Shown: in pieces, positions 19,451-26,973 of the stretch
How the letters are laid out: each line of letters starts with the position of its first letter
Numbering within the stretch: the first letter of the stretch is position 1
NCBI RefSeq assembly: GCF_003944795.1
Contig: NZ_RWBG01000002.1
Location: 248,001-312,000 of the forward strand
DNA: 64,000 bases
Source of the DNA: Mangrovimonas spongiae
GTDB lineage: Bacteria > Bacteroidota > Bacteroidia > Flavobacteriales > Flavobacteriaceae
Direction: 5' to 3'
The notes under the pieces: generated by a model
Seen by the model: only the letters and a program-made list of their open reading frames with translations
Told to the model about the DNA's origin: nothing
Databases searched by the model: none
Program-made: the position numbers and the translations under genes

Positions 19451-19500
19451 CCTCACCATAAAGTAACTGAGGTTATGGTGCGATGCGGTAAACAAAAGTA
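19451..19500 (-). promoter_or_regulatory. hisS promoter and leader with two mutually exclusive hairpins
   Basis: On the minus strand the perfect -7 box TACTTTTG (19500-19493) is followed by an 8-bp stem CACCATAA / TTATGGTG (19480-19473 with 19461-19454). An alternative 5-bp stem CCTCA / TGAGG (19472-19468 with 19455-19451) uses its loop and 3' end, so both cannot form fully. There are no His-codon-rich leader peptides, so a classical his attenuator is not supported. Confidence 0.45.
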
Positions 19501-19540
19501 ACAGATTAATTTGTAAAAAATTCCTGCTTTAATGGGAATA

Positions 19541-20008
19541 TTAATTAATCAAGTTATCAAAAAACTTAAATAACTCGCCTTTTGTAATACTGCCTCCTTG
19601 TTTAATAAGTTTAAACTTATCGGCATTTCTATCGCTTGAATAGTTTTTTTTGGCTTGTTGAAACTCTACCTCATCATTCATTAAGTTTTCACGCAACCAA
19701 TTATACCCGTCGTTTGTTGTAATATCAATACCGTTACTCAACTTAATGGCTATTGCATGCATATGTTCTTCTGCAAAATGAAATAAATGCATTTGCTGCG
19801 ACGAGATATGTTCCACATAGTTTACTTGCTTTAAAACACCTTCCCAAACTAAATCGCTAAACACATCTAGTTCTTGTTCGGCTACTTCTGGCTTGTTTGT
19901 TTTAATGTCTGCCCACTCGTCTGCAGTAATCGACTGTGTAGCTAGAAAGTTAATAAACTCTTGGTTTAGCTCTTCAAACTGCTCTTTTGTTAGTCTTGCG
20001 TATTTCAT
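19541..20008 (-). CDS. Conserved Bacteroidota protein, DUF6495-like
   Basis: A 155-aa soluble acidic protein beginning MKYARLTKEQFEELNQEF, a start I associate with DUF6495 proteins of flavobacteria. It has no signal peptide, membrane segment or catalytic motif that I recognise, and it is probably mostly helical. It lies downstream of the rplI terminator and upstream of hisS, apparently as a single-gene unit. The function is unknown; the family name is from memory and moderately certain. Confidence 0.65.
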   Translation of the reverse strand: MKYARLTKEQFEELNQEFINFLATQSITADEWADIKTNKPEVAEQELDVFSDLVWEGVLKQVNYVEHISSQQMHLFHFAEEHMHAIAIKLSNGIDITTNDGYNWLRENLMNDEVEFQQAKKNYSSDRNADKFKLIKQGGSITKGELFKFFDNLIN

Positions 20009-20040
20009 GAAATGTTGTTTTCTTGAAAATATATTAATAA

Positions 20041-20070
20041 AAAAAGCCCCAACTAAGGTTGAGGCTTTTT
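20041..20070 (-). terminator. Terminator of the rpsF-rpsR-rplI operon
   Basis: A 13-bp stem (AAAAAGCCTCAAC on the minus strand with its partner GTTGGGGCTTTTT, one G-U pair) and a 4-nt loop. It lies 17 bp after the rplI stop and ends in a T-run on the minus strand. Confidence 0.85.
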
Positions 20071-20086
20071 ATATAGAAATTGTTGT

Positions 20087-20548
20087 TTAGTTTTCTGGAA
20101 TAACCTCAAACTCGATATCGAAGGTTACTTCACGATGTAAACGGATAGCAGCTGAGTAAAGCCCTAAACGTTTAATGTTTCCACCTACAATACTGATAAA
20201 TTTCTTATCAACAGTGTGTCCTTCTTTTTCGAATGCGCTAACAAGGTCTAATTTAGTTACAGAACCAAATAACTTGTCACCTGCAGAAGCTCCTTCAGTA
20301 GCTTTAGCTGTAATTTTAAGGTTTAATGCCTTAATAGCTTCAGCTGTTTTCTCTGCTTCTTCGATAATTTTCTTTTCTTTAAAGGCTCTTTGCTTTAAGT
20401 TTTCGGCTAACACTTTCTTTGCAGAAGATGTTGCTAAAACCGCGTGCCCTTGAGGAATTAAAAAGTTTCTACCATAACCGCTCTTAACTGTTACAATATC
20501 GTCTTTAAATCCTAAATTCTCAACGTCTTGTTTTAATATAAGTTCCAT
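20087..20548 (-). CDS. rplI: 50S ribosomal protein L9
   Basis: A 153-aa protein of the large ribosomal subunit, recognised by the N-terminal domain MELILKQDVENLGFKDD, then VKSGYGRNFLIPQGHA, a long charged linker helix and a C-terminal 23S rRNA-binding domain. It is the third gene of the rpsF-rpsR-rplI operon, 12 bp after rpsR, and is followed by a strong terminator. Nothing unusual is seen. Confidence 0.98.
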   Translation of the reverse strand: MELILKQDVENLGFKDDIVTVKSGYGRNFLIPQGHAVLATSSAKKVLAENLKQRAFKEKKIIEEAEKTAEAIKALNLKITAKATEGASAGDKLFGSVTKLDLVSAFEKEGHTVDKKFISIVGGNIKRLGLYSAAIRLHREVTFDIEFEVIPEN

Positions 20549-20560
20549 TGTTATGATATT

Positions 20561-20860
20561 TTATTTTAATAAATCTGTCACGTATGGCATTAACGCTAAA
20601 TGACGCGCTCTTTTAATAGCAACAGAAACTTTTCTTTGATATTTTAATGATGTTCCAGTTAAACGACGTGGTAAAATTTTACCTTGCTCGTTTACGAATT
20701 GTAATAAGAATTCTGGATCTTTATAATCGATATACTTAATACCGTATTTCTTGAAACGACAGTATTTCTTCTCTTTAGAAGTTTCTATGTTAAGCGGCGT
20801 AAGATATCTAATCTCACCGTCTTTTTTTCCTTTTGCTTGTTGTTCAATAGATGTTGACAT
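20561..20860 (-). CDS. rpsR: 30S ribosomal protein S18
   Basis: A 99-aa small-subunit protein with the S18 core ([46 protein letters not shown]). The N terminus carries an extension relative to short S18 forms. It lies 2 bp after rpsF, and S6 and S18 bind each other in the 30S platform, which fits this order. Confidence 0.98.
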   Translation of the reverse strand: MSTSIEQQAKGKKDGEIRYLTPLNIETSKEKKYCRFKKYGIKYIDYKDPEFLLQFVNEQGKILPRRLTGTSLKYQRKVSVAIKRARHLALMPYVTDLLK

Positions 20861-20862
20861 AA

Positions 20863-21201
20863 TTAAGCTTTTTGTTTGTTTCTTTTTCTTCTTTCTTCAG
20901 CCCAAGCTACAGCGTGCTTGTCTAGTTTTACAGTTAAATAACGCATAAAACGCTCGTCACGTCTAAACTCCACCTCTAATTGAGAGATTGCTTCTCCTGG
21001 CACAGTGTACTCAAATAAGTGATAAAAACCACTTTTTTTGTTTTGAATTGGGTAAGCTAATTTTTTTAGTCCCCAATCTTCTTTCGATATCATCTTTGCA
21101 CCTTTAGAAACAAGAAAATCTTCGTATTTCTTTACTGTTTCCTTTATCTGTGTTTCAGATAAAACGGGATTCAAGATGAAAACAGTTTCATAATGATTCA
21201 T
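20863..21201 (-). CDS. rpsF: 30S ribosomal protein S6
   Basis: A 112-aa small-subunit protein beginning [16 protein letters not shown], with the S6 fold and a lysine/arginine-rich tail ([11 protein letters not shown]). It is the first gene of the operon with rpsR and rplI. A perfect -7 box lies 32 bp upstream, so the leader is short, with no large autoregulatory structure visible. Confidence 0.98.
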   Translation of the reverse strand: MNHYETVFILNPVLSETQIKETVKKYEDFLVSKGAKMISKEDWGLKKLAYPIQNKKSGFYHLFEYTVPGEAISQLEVEFRRDERFMRYLTVKLDKHAVAWAEERRKRNKQKA

Positions 21202-21232
21202 GTTAAAATCTATTTTATTGTTAAAATGGGTG

Positions 21233-21240
21233 CAAAAATA
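21233..21240 (-). promoter_or_regulatory. -7 box of the rpsF operon
   Basis: It reads TATTTTTG on the minus strand, a perfect TAnnTTTG match, giving a leader of roughly 25 nt before the rpsF ATG. Confidence 0.55.
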
Positions 21241-21344
21241 ATTATTTTATTTATATCTTACAACTTTATCCTATCTTATTATCCCAAAAGTTTTATCTGT
21301 TAAAGATATGTTAAAAGCAGTATTTTAACGATGTTTTTTGGTTT

Positions 21345-21390
21345 TTAACCGAAATATTCGTACTATTGTCGATACCTTAACCGAAATATT
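21345..21390 (+). promoter_or_regulatory. LytTR gene promoter bracketed by a perfect 14-bp direct repeat
   Basis: TTAACCGAAATATT occurs at 21345-21358 and again at 21377-21390, 32 bp apart (about three helical turns). Between them lies a near-perfect -7 box TACTATTG (21361-21368). The second copy ends 8 bp before the ATG. The arrangement suggests repression of the gene by a protein bound on both sides of the start point, perhaps its own product. Confidence 0.55.
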
Positions 21391-21398
21391 ATAATGTT

Positions 21399-22094
21399 AT
21401 GACTCTAAATTGTGTAGTAGTAGACGATTCAGCTATACAGCGTCTTTCAATTGTAAAATTAATTGAAAATCACCCGTCTCTTAATTTGATTGCTGAATAT
21501 AATAGCGCTCTCGAAACCAAAAATGGTTTAAACAACCATAAAGTTGATTTGATTTTTTTGGATATTGAAATGCCTGTGCTTAACGGTTTTGAACTGTTAG
21601 ACGTCCTTAATAATAAACCCCAAATTATTTTTGTAACAGGCAAAACAGAATATGCTTTTAAGGCATTTAATTACGATGCCACCGATTATTTACATAAACC
21701 TATTACCAAAGAGCGTTTTAATACTGCTGTAGATAAAGCCATAGAGCAACATAAGCTTAAAATGGACTTTAACGAAACCGAAGGTGAACACATTTTTGTA
21801 AAAAGTAATTTAAAAAAGAGAAAAGTTTACATTAAAGATATTAAATGGATTGAAGCTCTTGGCGATTACGTTAAACTGGTTACAGAGGAAACAAGTTTAG
21901 TAGTGCTATCTACCATGAAAGCTTTTGAAAAAGAATTACCCGAAGGTAAATTTTTAAGAATACATAAATCTTATATTGTAAACTTAGATAAAATAGATCG
22001 TTTTAATAGTAAGAATGTTGAAGTTGGCGCTTACGAAATCCCTTTAAGTCGTAATAAGAAAACACAACTTGTTGACGCTTTAAACAATATATAA
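21399..22094 (+). CDS. LytTR family DNA-binding response regulator
   Basis: A 231-aa two-domain regulator. The receiver domain (about 1-120) has the acidic pair in VVVDDS, the phospho-acceptor Asp near residue 55 in LIFLDIEMP, and the conserved Lys in DYLHKP near 100. The LytTR DNA-binding domain covers about 128-229 (IKDIKWIEALGDYVKL, LRIHKSYIVNLDKI, PLSRNKK). No partner histidine kinase is adjacent. The target genes are unknown. Its promoter carries a 14-bp direct repeat that could be an autoregulatory site. The stop codon abuts the priA stop with no base between them. Confidence 0.93.
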   Translation: MTLNCVVVDDSAIQRLSIVKLIENHPSLNLIAEYNSALETKNGLNNHKVDLIFLDIEMPVLNGFELLDVLNNKPQIIFVTGKTEYAFKAFNYDATDYLHKPITKERFNTAVDKAIEQHKLKMDFNETEGEHIFVKSNLKKRKVYIKDIKWIEALGDYVKLVTEETSLVVLSTMKAFEKELPEGKFLRIHKSYIVNLDKIDRFNSKNVEVGAYEIPLSRNKKTQLVDALNNI

Positions 22095-24548
22095 TTAATA
22101 ATTATCGACATTTAATATTACTCTAACCGACCTAAACGTTTTAACACTCATGAAGCTATTGTTAACCTTAACAATGGCTTCTTTAGTTTTTGCTAAAGAC
22201 TGTTTTGGTGGTATTTTTAATAACACATGCTTTATATATTGGTTTCTAATTCTAGCTACAGGAGGAAATTCTGGCCCCAGAACATTATCTTTAAATACCA
22301 TCCGTAACGATTTTGCATACCAACTAGCACCTTCATTTACCCAATTATAATCACGATGTTTAAATGTAATTTTAATTAATCGATATACTGGTGGATATTT
22401 AAAATTATACCTGTCATCCATCTGTTCTTTAAACATATCGGCATAAGTGTTGGTCGATACTTGCTGCAAGATATTATGATACGGATTATAAGTTTGAATT
22501 AATACTTTACCACGTTCTTTAGTTCGCCCTGCCCTACCCGATACTTGCAACATTAATTGAAAACTGCGTTCATGCGCTCTAAAATCGGGAAAATTAAGCA
22601 TATTATCAGCGTTCATAATCCCCACAAGTTTTACATTTCTAAAATCCAACCCTTTAGTTAACATTTGGGTCCCCACTAAAACATCGATTTCTTGCTGTTC
22701 GAAAGCCGTAATTATCTTTTCATAACCGTATTTTCCTCTTGTGGTATCTAGATCCATGCGTCCTACTTTTGTTTCAGGAAAAATTTCTGAAACCTCTTTA
22801 GCAACTTGTTCGGTACCAAACCCTTTAGTATCTAAATCTGGACTTCCGCAAGCATCACAGGTTTTAGGCATTACAGAATAATACCCACAATAGTGACATC
22901 GCAATTGCCCTTTAAACCTATGATATGTTAAACTTACATCGCAATTGGGGCATTGTGGCGAATGTCCACAAGTGGTACATTCTACAATAGGTGAAAACCC
23001 TCTGCGATTTTGAAATAAAATAATTTGAAACCCTTCTTCTAAGGCCGCCTGCATTTCTACTATCAAACGATCACTAAAATGACCTGTCATACGTTTTCGT
23101 TTGTGCTTGTCTTTAATATCAACAAGTTCAATTTCCGGCATTAAAACATCGTTATATCTTGTCTTGAGCTCTACTAAACCGTATTTGCCTTGTTGGGCAT
23201 TAAAATAACTTTCCAAACTAGGTGTAGCAGATCCTAAGAGGATTTTTGCTTGAAACTGATTGGCTAAAACAACAGCTGCATCTCTAGCATGATAGCGTGG
23301 TGCGGGATCAAATTGTTTGTAGGATTGTTCATGTTCTTCATCTACAATAATTAATCCCAAACTTTGAAACGGTAATAAAATGGACGACCTAGCACCTAAT
23401 ATAATTTTAGCTTTTGAAGATTGCTCTAAAACGTGATTCCAAACCTCAACCCGCTCATTGGTGGAATACTTAGAGTGAAACACCGCTACTTCTTCACCAA
23501 AATAGTCTTGTAACCTATTTACTAACTGGGTTGTTAATGCTATTTCTGGTACTAAAAATAAAACTTGTTTGCCTTGACGTATTTGCTCCTCTATTAGTTT
23601 AACATAAATTTCTGTTTTCCCAGAAGACGTTACGCCATGTAACAACACAGTATGATGATGGTTGAAACCTGCTTTTATGGCTTGCAAAGCTGTTTCTTGG
23701 GCTGTATTTAGGGCTTTTGAAGTATTGCTCTTCTCTCCCGTAAACTGCACTCTATCAATTTGTAAATAATACGCTTCTAAAACACCTTTATCAATTAACG
23801 TTTTGATAATAGCTGATGAGGATTGACTTGTTTTTATCAATTCTTTAACCTTAATAGGCTTTTTAGATTTTGCTATTAACGAAAATAACGATAAAACTAC
23901 CTCTCGCTGTTTTGGTGCTCGACTTAAACTATCAAGAACATCCTTTAAAGCATCATCAGATTGATACTCCTCAGGGAACTTTACGTACCTAACTAACTTT
24001 GGTTTGTACTTTTCGTATATCTCTTCCTGAACATTAATCACCTTTTTTTCTAATAAGCGTTTTATTACTGGAAGCACATTTTTTTTATCTAAAATGTTAG
24101 AAACCTCATGAATACTAAGCGAGGTTTGATGTTGAAGCGCTTCGTAAACTAAAAACTCATCATCTTTTAATTCGGAATCCTTTAAAACAACATCATTTTT
24201 ACCACTAATTACCGTTTCACTTTCCAATAAAAAAGCATTTGGCAATGCTGCTCGCATAACTTCTCCTACTGCACACATGTAATAGGACGCTATCCAATGC
24301 CAAAACTCTAATTGTTGCTTAGTTACTATTGGCGTATCATCTAAAATTTGATGTATTTCTTTGGGCTCGTAAACTTCAGGTGGCGTATTATGAATTTGAT
24401 ACACCAAGGCTGTATAAATTTTGGTTTTACCAAATGGTACCGATACTCTTACACCTGGTGTTAAGAATTGTGCCTCGGCTGCTGAAACCAAATACGTAAA
24501 CTTGTTAGGAACCGGAATGGGCAATATGACATCGATAAAATGCGTCAT
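22095..24548 (-). CDS. priA: Primosomal protein N' (replication restart helicase)
   Basis: An 817-aa superfamily 2 helicase that reloads the replisome at stalled forks. Visible motifs: Walker A GVTSSGKTEIY near residue 305, DEEH, GSATPSLES, and a zinc-binding region with eight cysteines in CxxC pairs (about 523-570, from CTTCGHSPQCPNCD to CDACGSPDL). The helicase C-terminal motif is GRAGRTKERG. Third gene of a nadC-yihY-priA run; only one base separates it from yihY. Confidence 0.97.
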   Translation of the reverse strand: MTHFIDVILPIPVPNKFTYLVSAAEAQFLTPGVRVSVPFGKTKIYTALVYQIHNTPPEVYEPKEIHQILDDTPIVTKQQLEFWHWIASYYMCAVGEVMRAALPNAFLLESETVISGKNDVVLKDSELKDDEFLVYEALQHQTSLSIHEVSNILDKKNVLPVIKRLLEKKVINVQEEIYEKYKPKLVRYVKFPEEYQSDDALKDVLDSLSRAPKQREVVLSLFSLIAKSKKPIKVKELIKTSQSSSAIIKTLIDKGVLEAYYLQIDRVQFTGEKSNTSKALNTAQETALQAIKAGFNHHHTVLLHGVTSSGKTEIYVKLIEEQIRQGKQVLFLVPEIALTTQLVNRLQDYFGEEVAVFHSKYSTNERVEVWNHVLEQSSKAKIILGARSSILLPFQSLGLIIVDEEHEQSYKQFDPAPRYHARDAAVVLANQFQAKILLGSATPSLESYFNAQQGKYGLVELKTRYNDVLMPEIELVDIKDKHKRKRMTGHFSDRLIVEMQAALEEGFQIILFQNRRGFSPIVECTTCGHSPQCPNCDVSLTYHRFKGQLRCHYCGYYSVMPKTCDACGSPDLDTKGFGTEQVAKEVSEIFPETKVGRMDLDTTRGKYGYEKIITAFEQQEIDVLVGTQMLTKGLDFRNVKLVGIMNADNMLNFPDFRAHERSFQLMLQVSGRAGRTKERGKVLIQTYNPYHNILQQVSTNTYADMFKEQMDDRYNFKYPPVYRLIKITFKHRDYNWVNEGASWYAKSLRMVFKDNVLGPEFPPVARIRNQYIKHVLLKIPPKQSLAKTKEAIVKVNNSFMSVKTFRSVRVILNVDNY

Positions 24549-24549
24549 A

Positions 24550-25488
24550 TTAAAACATACTTTTTTCGTTAATTTTACGCAAGCGGTTTAAAGAAGCGTT
24601 TAGCTCGTAACCTAAAAGAAGAATATTAGAGTTTAACCATAAATAAAACAGCAGAATAAGTAAAGCGCCAATAGATCCATAGAGTTCGTTGTACTTAGAA
24701 AAGTTCTCGATATAAACACCAAACAAATACGAGGTAATAATAATTAAAACAGTCGTTAATACAGCTCCTATCGAGAAAAACTTAGAGGCTTTTCCTTCCT
24801 TAGTTCCAAAATAATATAAAGTAGCCGTTGCTAAATACACCATGAGAACAAAAAAGCCATATTTTGCAATAATCATCCAGGTTTCTACATTTTTCACAAC
24901 GCCATAATTTTCTAAATTCCCTATAACATATATTTGAAAATACCCTAAAACCAACACGGTAAGAATTAAAAGAAATGCTAGAATTAACGCTACACCTAAA
25001 GCATATAAATATTGTTTAACAACGTTTCTTGATAATTGTTCATGATACGAATTTTCAAACCCAGAAAATACTGCACTAATTCCATTTGCCATTAAAAACA
25101 CCGATACTAGTAATACCGACGACAACAAACCGCCTCGCTGGGTGTTATCGATATTTTCAAAAATATTATGAAAGAAAAAATCGGACGTACTTGGTGGTAA
25201 AAACGAGTTTAAAAACCGAAGGAAATCAATTTTAAAATCATCTATAGGAATATACGGAATAACAATTAACACAAATAATAAAAACGGAAACAAGGCCGTA
25301 AAAAAACTAAACGCAATAGCACTAGCACGGGTTGTTAAAGCACCTTTAGCTATACCAATAATATAAAGTTCTAATAAATCGTATAAAGACAAGCCTTCGA
25401 AACCAGGTAGTTTAATTGTTTTTAAAAATTTAACCCCAAGGTTTATTACAGGTATTTTGTCAAGTTTATCCTCTATAGGTTTGGTCAT
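24550..25488 (-). CDS. YihY/virulence factor BrkB family membrane protein
   Basis: A 312-aa inner-membrane protein with about six transmembrane segments and the YihY/BrkB marks: TTRASAIAFSFFTALFP, then GYELNASL near the C terminus. Despite old annotations as ribonuclease BN, the family's biochemical role is unsettled. It starts 3 bp after nadC and ends 1 bp before priA, so it is co-transcribed with genes of unrelated function. Confidence 0.88.
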   Translation of the reverse strand: MTKPIEDKLDKIPVINLGVKFLKTIKLPGFEGLSLYDLLELYIIGIAKGALTTRASAIAFSFFTALFPFLLFVLIVIPYIPIDDFKIDFLRFLNSFLPPSTSDFFFHNIFENIDNTQRGGLLSSVLLVSVFLMANGISAVFSGFENSYHEQLSRNVVKQYLYALGVALILAFLLILTVLVLGYFQIYVIGNLENYGVVKNVETWMIIAKYGFFVLMVYLATATLYYFGTKEGKASKFFSIGAVLTTVLIIITSYLFGVYIENFSKYNELYGSIGALLILLFYLWLNSNILLLGYELNASLNRLRKINEKSMF

Positions 25489-25491
25489 ACA

Positions 25492-26349
25492 TTACACCGC
25501 TTTTAAGCTTAAATCCATATTGTAAACCGAGTGCGTTAATGCTCCCGAAGAAATATAGTCTACACCACACTCGGCATATTGCCTAGCTGTCTTTAAAGTA
25601 ATGCCGCCCGAAGATTCTGTTTGACATTTATCACCAATAAGTTGTATTGCTTTTTTAGTATCCTCAAAATTAAAGTTATCTATTAAAATACGATGAATGC
25701 CATCGTTCTTTAAAATTTCTTTTATCTCGTCTAAATCACGTGCTTCAACTATAATTTTTAAATCCTTTTGATGCTCTTTTAAATAGTTTTGAGTTTTAGT
25801 AATGGCTTTGGTAATCCCTCCTGCAAAGTCAATATGATTATCTTTTAGCATAATCATATCGTAAAGAGCGAATCTATGGTTTTCTCCTCCCCCAATTTTA
25901 ACGGCCCATTTTTCTAGAGCGCGAATACCCGGTGTGGTTTTTCTTGTGTCTAAAATATTGGTTTTTGTGCCTTCTAAAACATCTACAAATTTTCTGGTTT
26001 TAGTGGCTATAGCACTCATGCGTTGCATGGCATTAAGCACTAAACGTTCTGCTTTTAATATGGATTGCGAAGAACCTTGTACATAAAATACAATATCGCC
26101 GTATTTTACGTTGCGCCCATCTTTAATAAACGTTTTCATTTTTAAGCTTTTATCCACATATTTAAAAACTTGCCTAGCAAACTCTACCCCTGCAATTATA
26201 CCTTCATCTTTAACTAATAGTTTAGCTTGTCCTTCGGCATCTTTTGGAATACATGCTAACGAGCTATGATCGCCATCGCCAACATCTTCCCTAACGGCAT
26301 TGGATATGATTAGCTCTATTTCTTTATCAAATTGTTCTTCGGAAATCAT
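25492..26349 (-). CDS. nadC: Nicotinate-nucleotide diphosphorylase (quinolinate phosphoribosyltransferase)
   Basis: A 285-aa enzyme of de novo NAD synthesis that converts quinolinate and PRPP to nicotinate mononucleotide. Typical motifs are AERLVLNAMQRMSAIAT, LDTRKTTPGIRALEKWAV, GGGENHRFALYDMIMLKDNH and ESSGGITL. The length is normal. It leads the nadC-yihY-priA run and is divergent from rlmH across a 150-bp AT-rich gap. No NadR-type operator is recognised in that gap. Confidence 0.97.
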   Translation of the reverse strand: MISEEQFDKEIELIISNAVREDVGDGDHSSLACIPKDAEGQAKLLVKDEGIIAGVEFARQVFKYVDKSLKMKTFIKDGRNVKYGDIVFYVQGSSQSILKAERLVLNAMQRMSAIATKTRKFVDVLEGTKTNILDTRKTTPGIRALEKWAVKIGGGENHRFALYDMIMLKDNHIDFAGGITKAITKTQNYLKEHQKDLKIIVEARDLDEIKEILKNDGIHRILIDNFNFEDTKKAIQLIGDKCQTESSGGITLKTARQYAECGVDYISSGALTHSVYNMDLSLKAV

Positions 26350-26499
26350 AAATTTTGTTTTACGCTAAATTACGAATTGATTTTGTATTAATTCTATTAG
26401 AGAGTAACAAGATTGGAGTAAAATTACCTTATACAATTTTCAATTTAATAAATAGACAAACAAATAGTTTCTATTATTTTTACATTTTAATTTAATAGT

Positions 26500-26973
26500 A
26501 TGACTATAAAACTTCTAGCTGTTGGCAAAACAGACAACAAACAATTACAAACTTTAATTAAAGAGTACCAAAAACGCTTAGGTTTTTATGTTAAGTTCGA
26601 GTTTGAAATAATACCTGATATTAAAAACCGTAAAACTCTTTCTGAAAACCAACAAAAACAAAAAGAAGGTGAACTTATTTTAAAAAAAATAGCCTCTACC
26701 GACGCACTTGTATTATTAGATGAAAATGGCAAACAAATGACTTCTGTTGCGTTTTCAAACTATTTACAAAAACACATGAATTCTGGTATTAAACAACTTG
26801 TATTTGTTATTGGTGGACCTTTCGGGTTTTCTGAAGAATTGTATAAAAAAGCGAATAGGAAACTGTCATTAAGCAAAATGACCTTTTCCCATCAAATGAT
26901 TCGCTTATTCTTTGTTGAACAACTCTATCGCGGCTTTACCATTCTACGCAACGAGCCTTATCATCATCAATAA
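26500..26973 (+). CDS. rlmH: 23S rRNA (pseudouridine(1915)-N(3))-methyltransferase
   Basis: A 157-aa SPOUT-class methyltransferase that modifies pseudouridine 1915 in helix 69 of 23S rRNA. Marks: LLAVGKT at the N terminus, LDENGKQMTS, FVIGGPFGFSEELY with the SAM-binding knot, and the C-terminal NEPYHHQ. Its stop codon directly abuts the stop of the convergent M3 peptidase gene, so the two transcripts must overlap or end inside each other. Confidence 0.96.
   Translation: MTIKLLAVGKTDNKQLQTLIKEYQKRLGFYVKFEFEIIPDIKNRKTLSENQQKQKEGELILKKIASTDALVLLDENGKQMTSVAFSNYLQKHMNSGIKQLVFVIGGPFGFSEELYKKANRKLSLSKMTFSHQMIRLFFVEQLYRGFTILRNEPYHHQ

Noticed and set aside
19398-19500. A T-box or classical histidine attenuator before hisS
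   Set aside because: No T-box consensus or specifier stem is visible, and the short leader frames contain no run of His codons.
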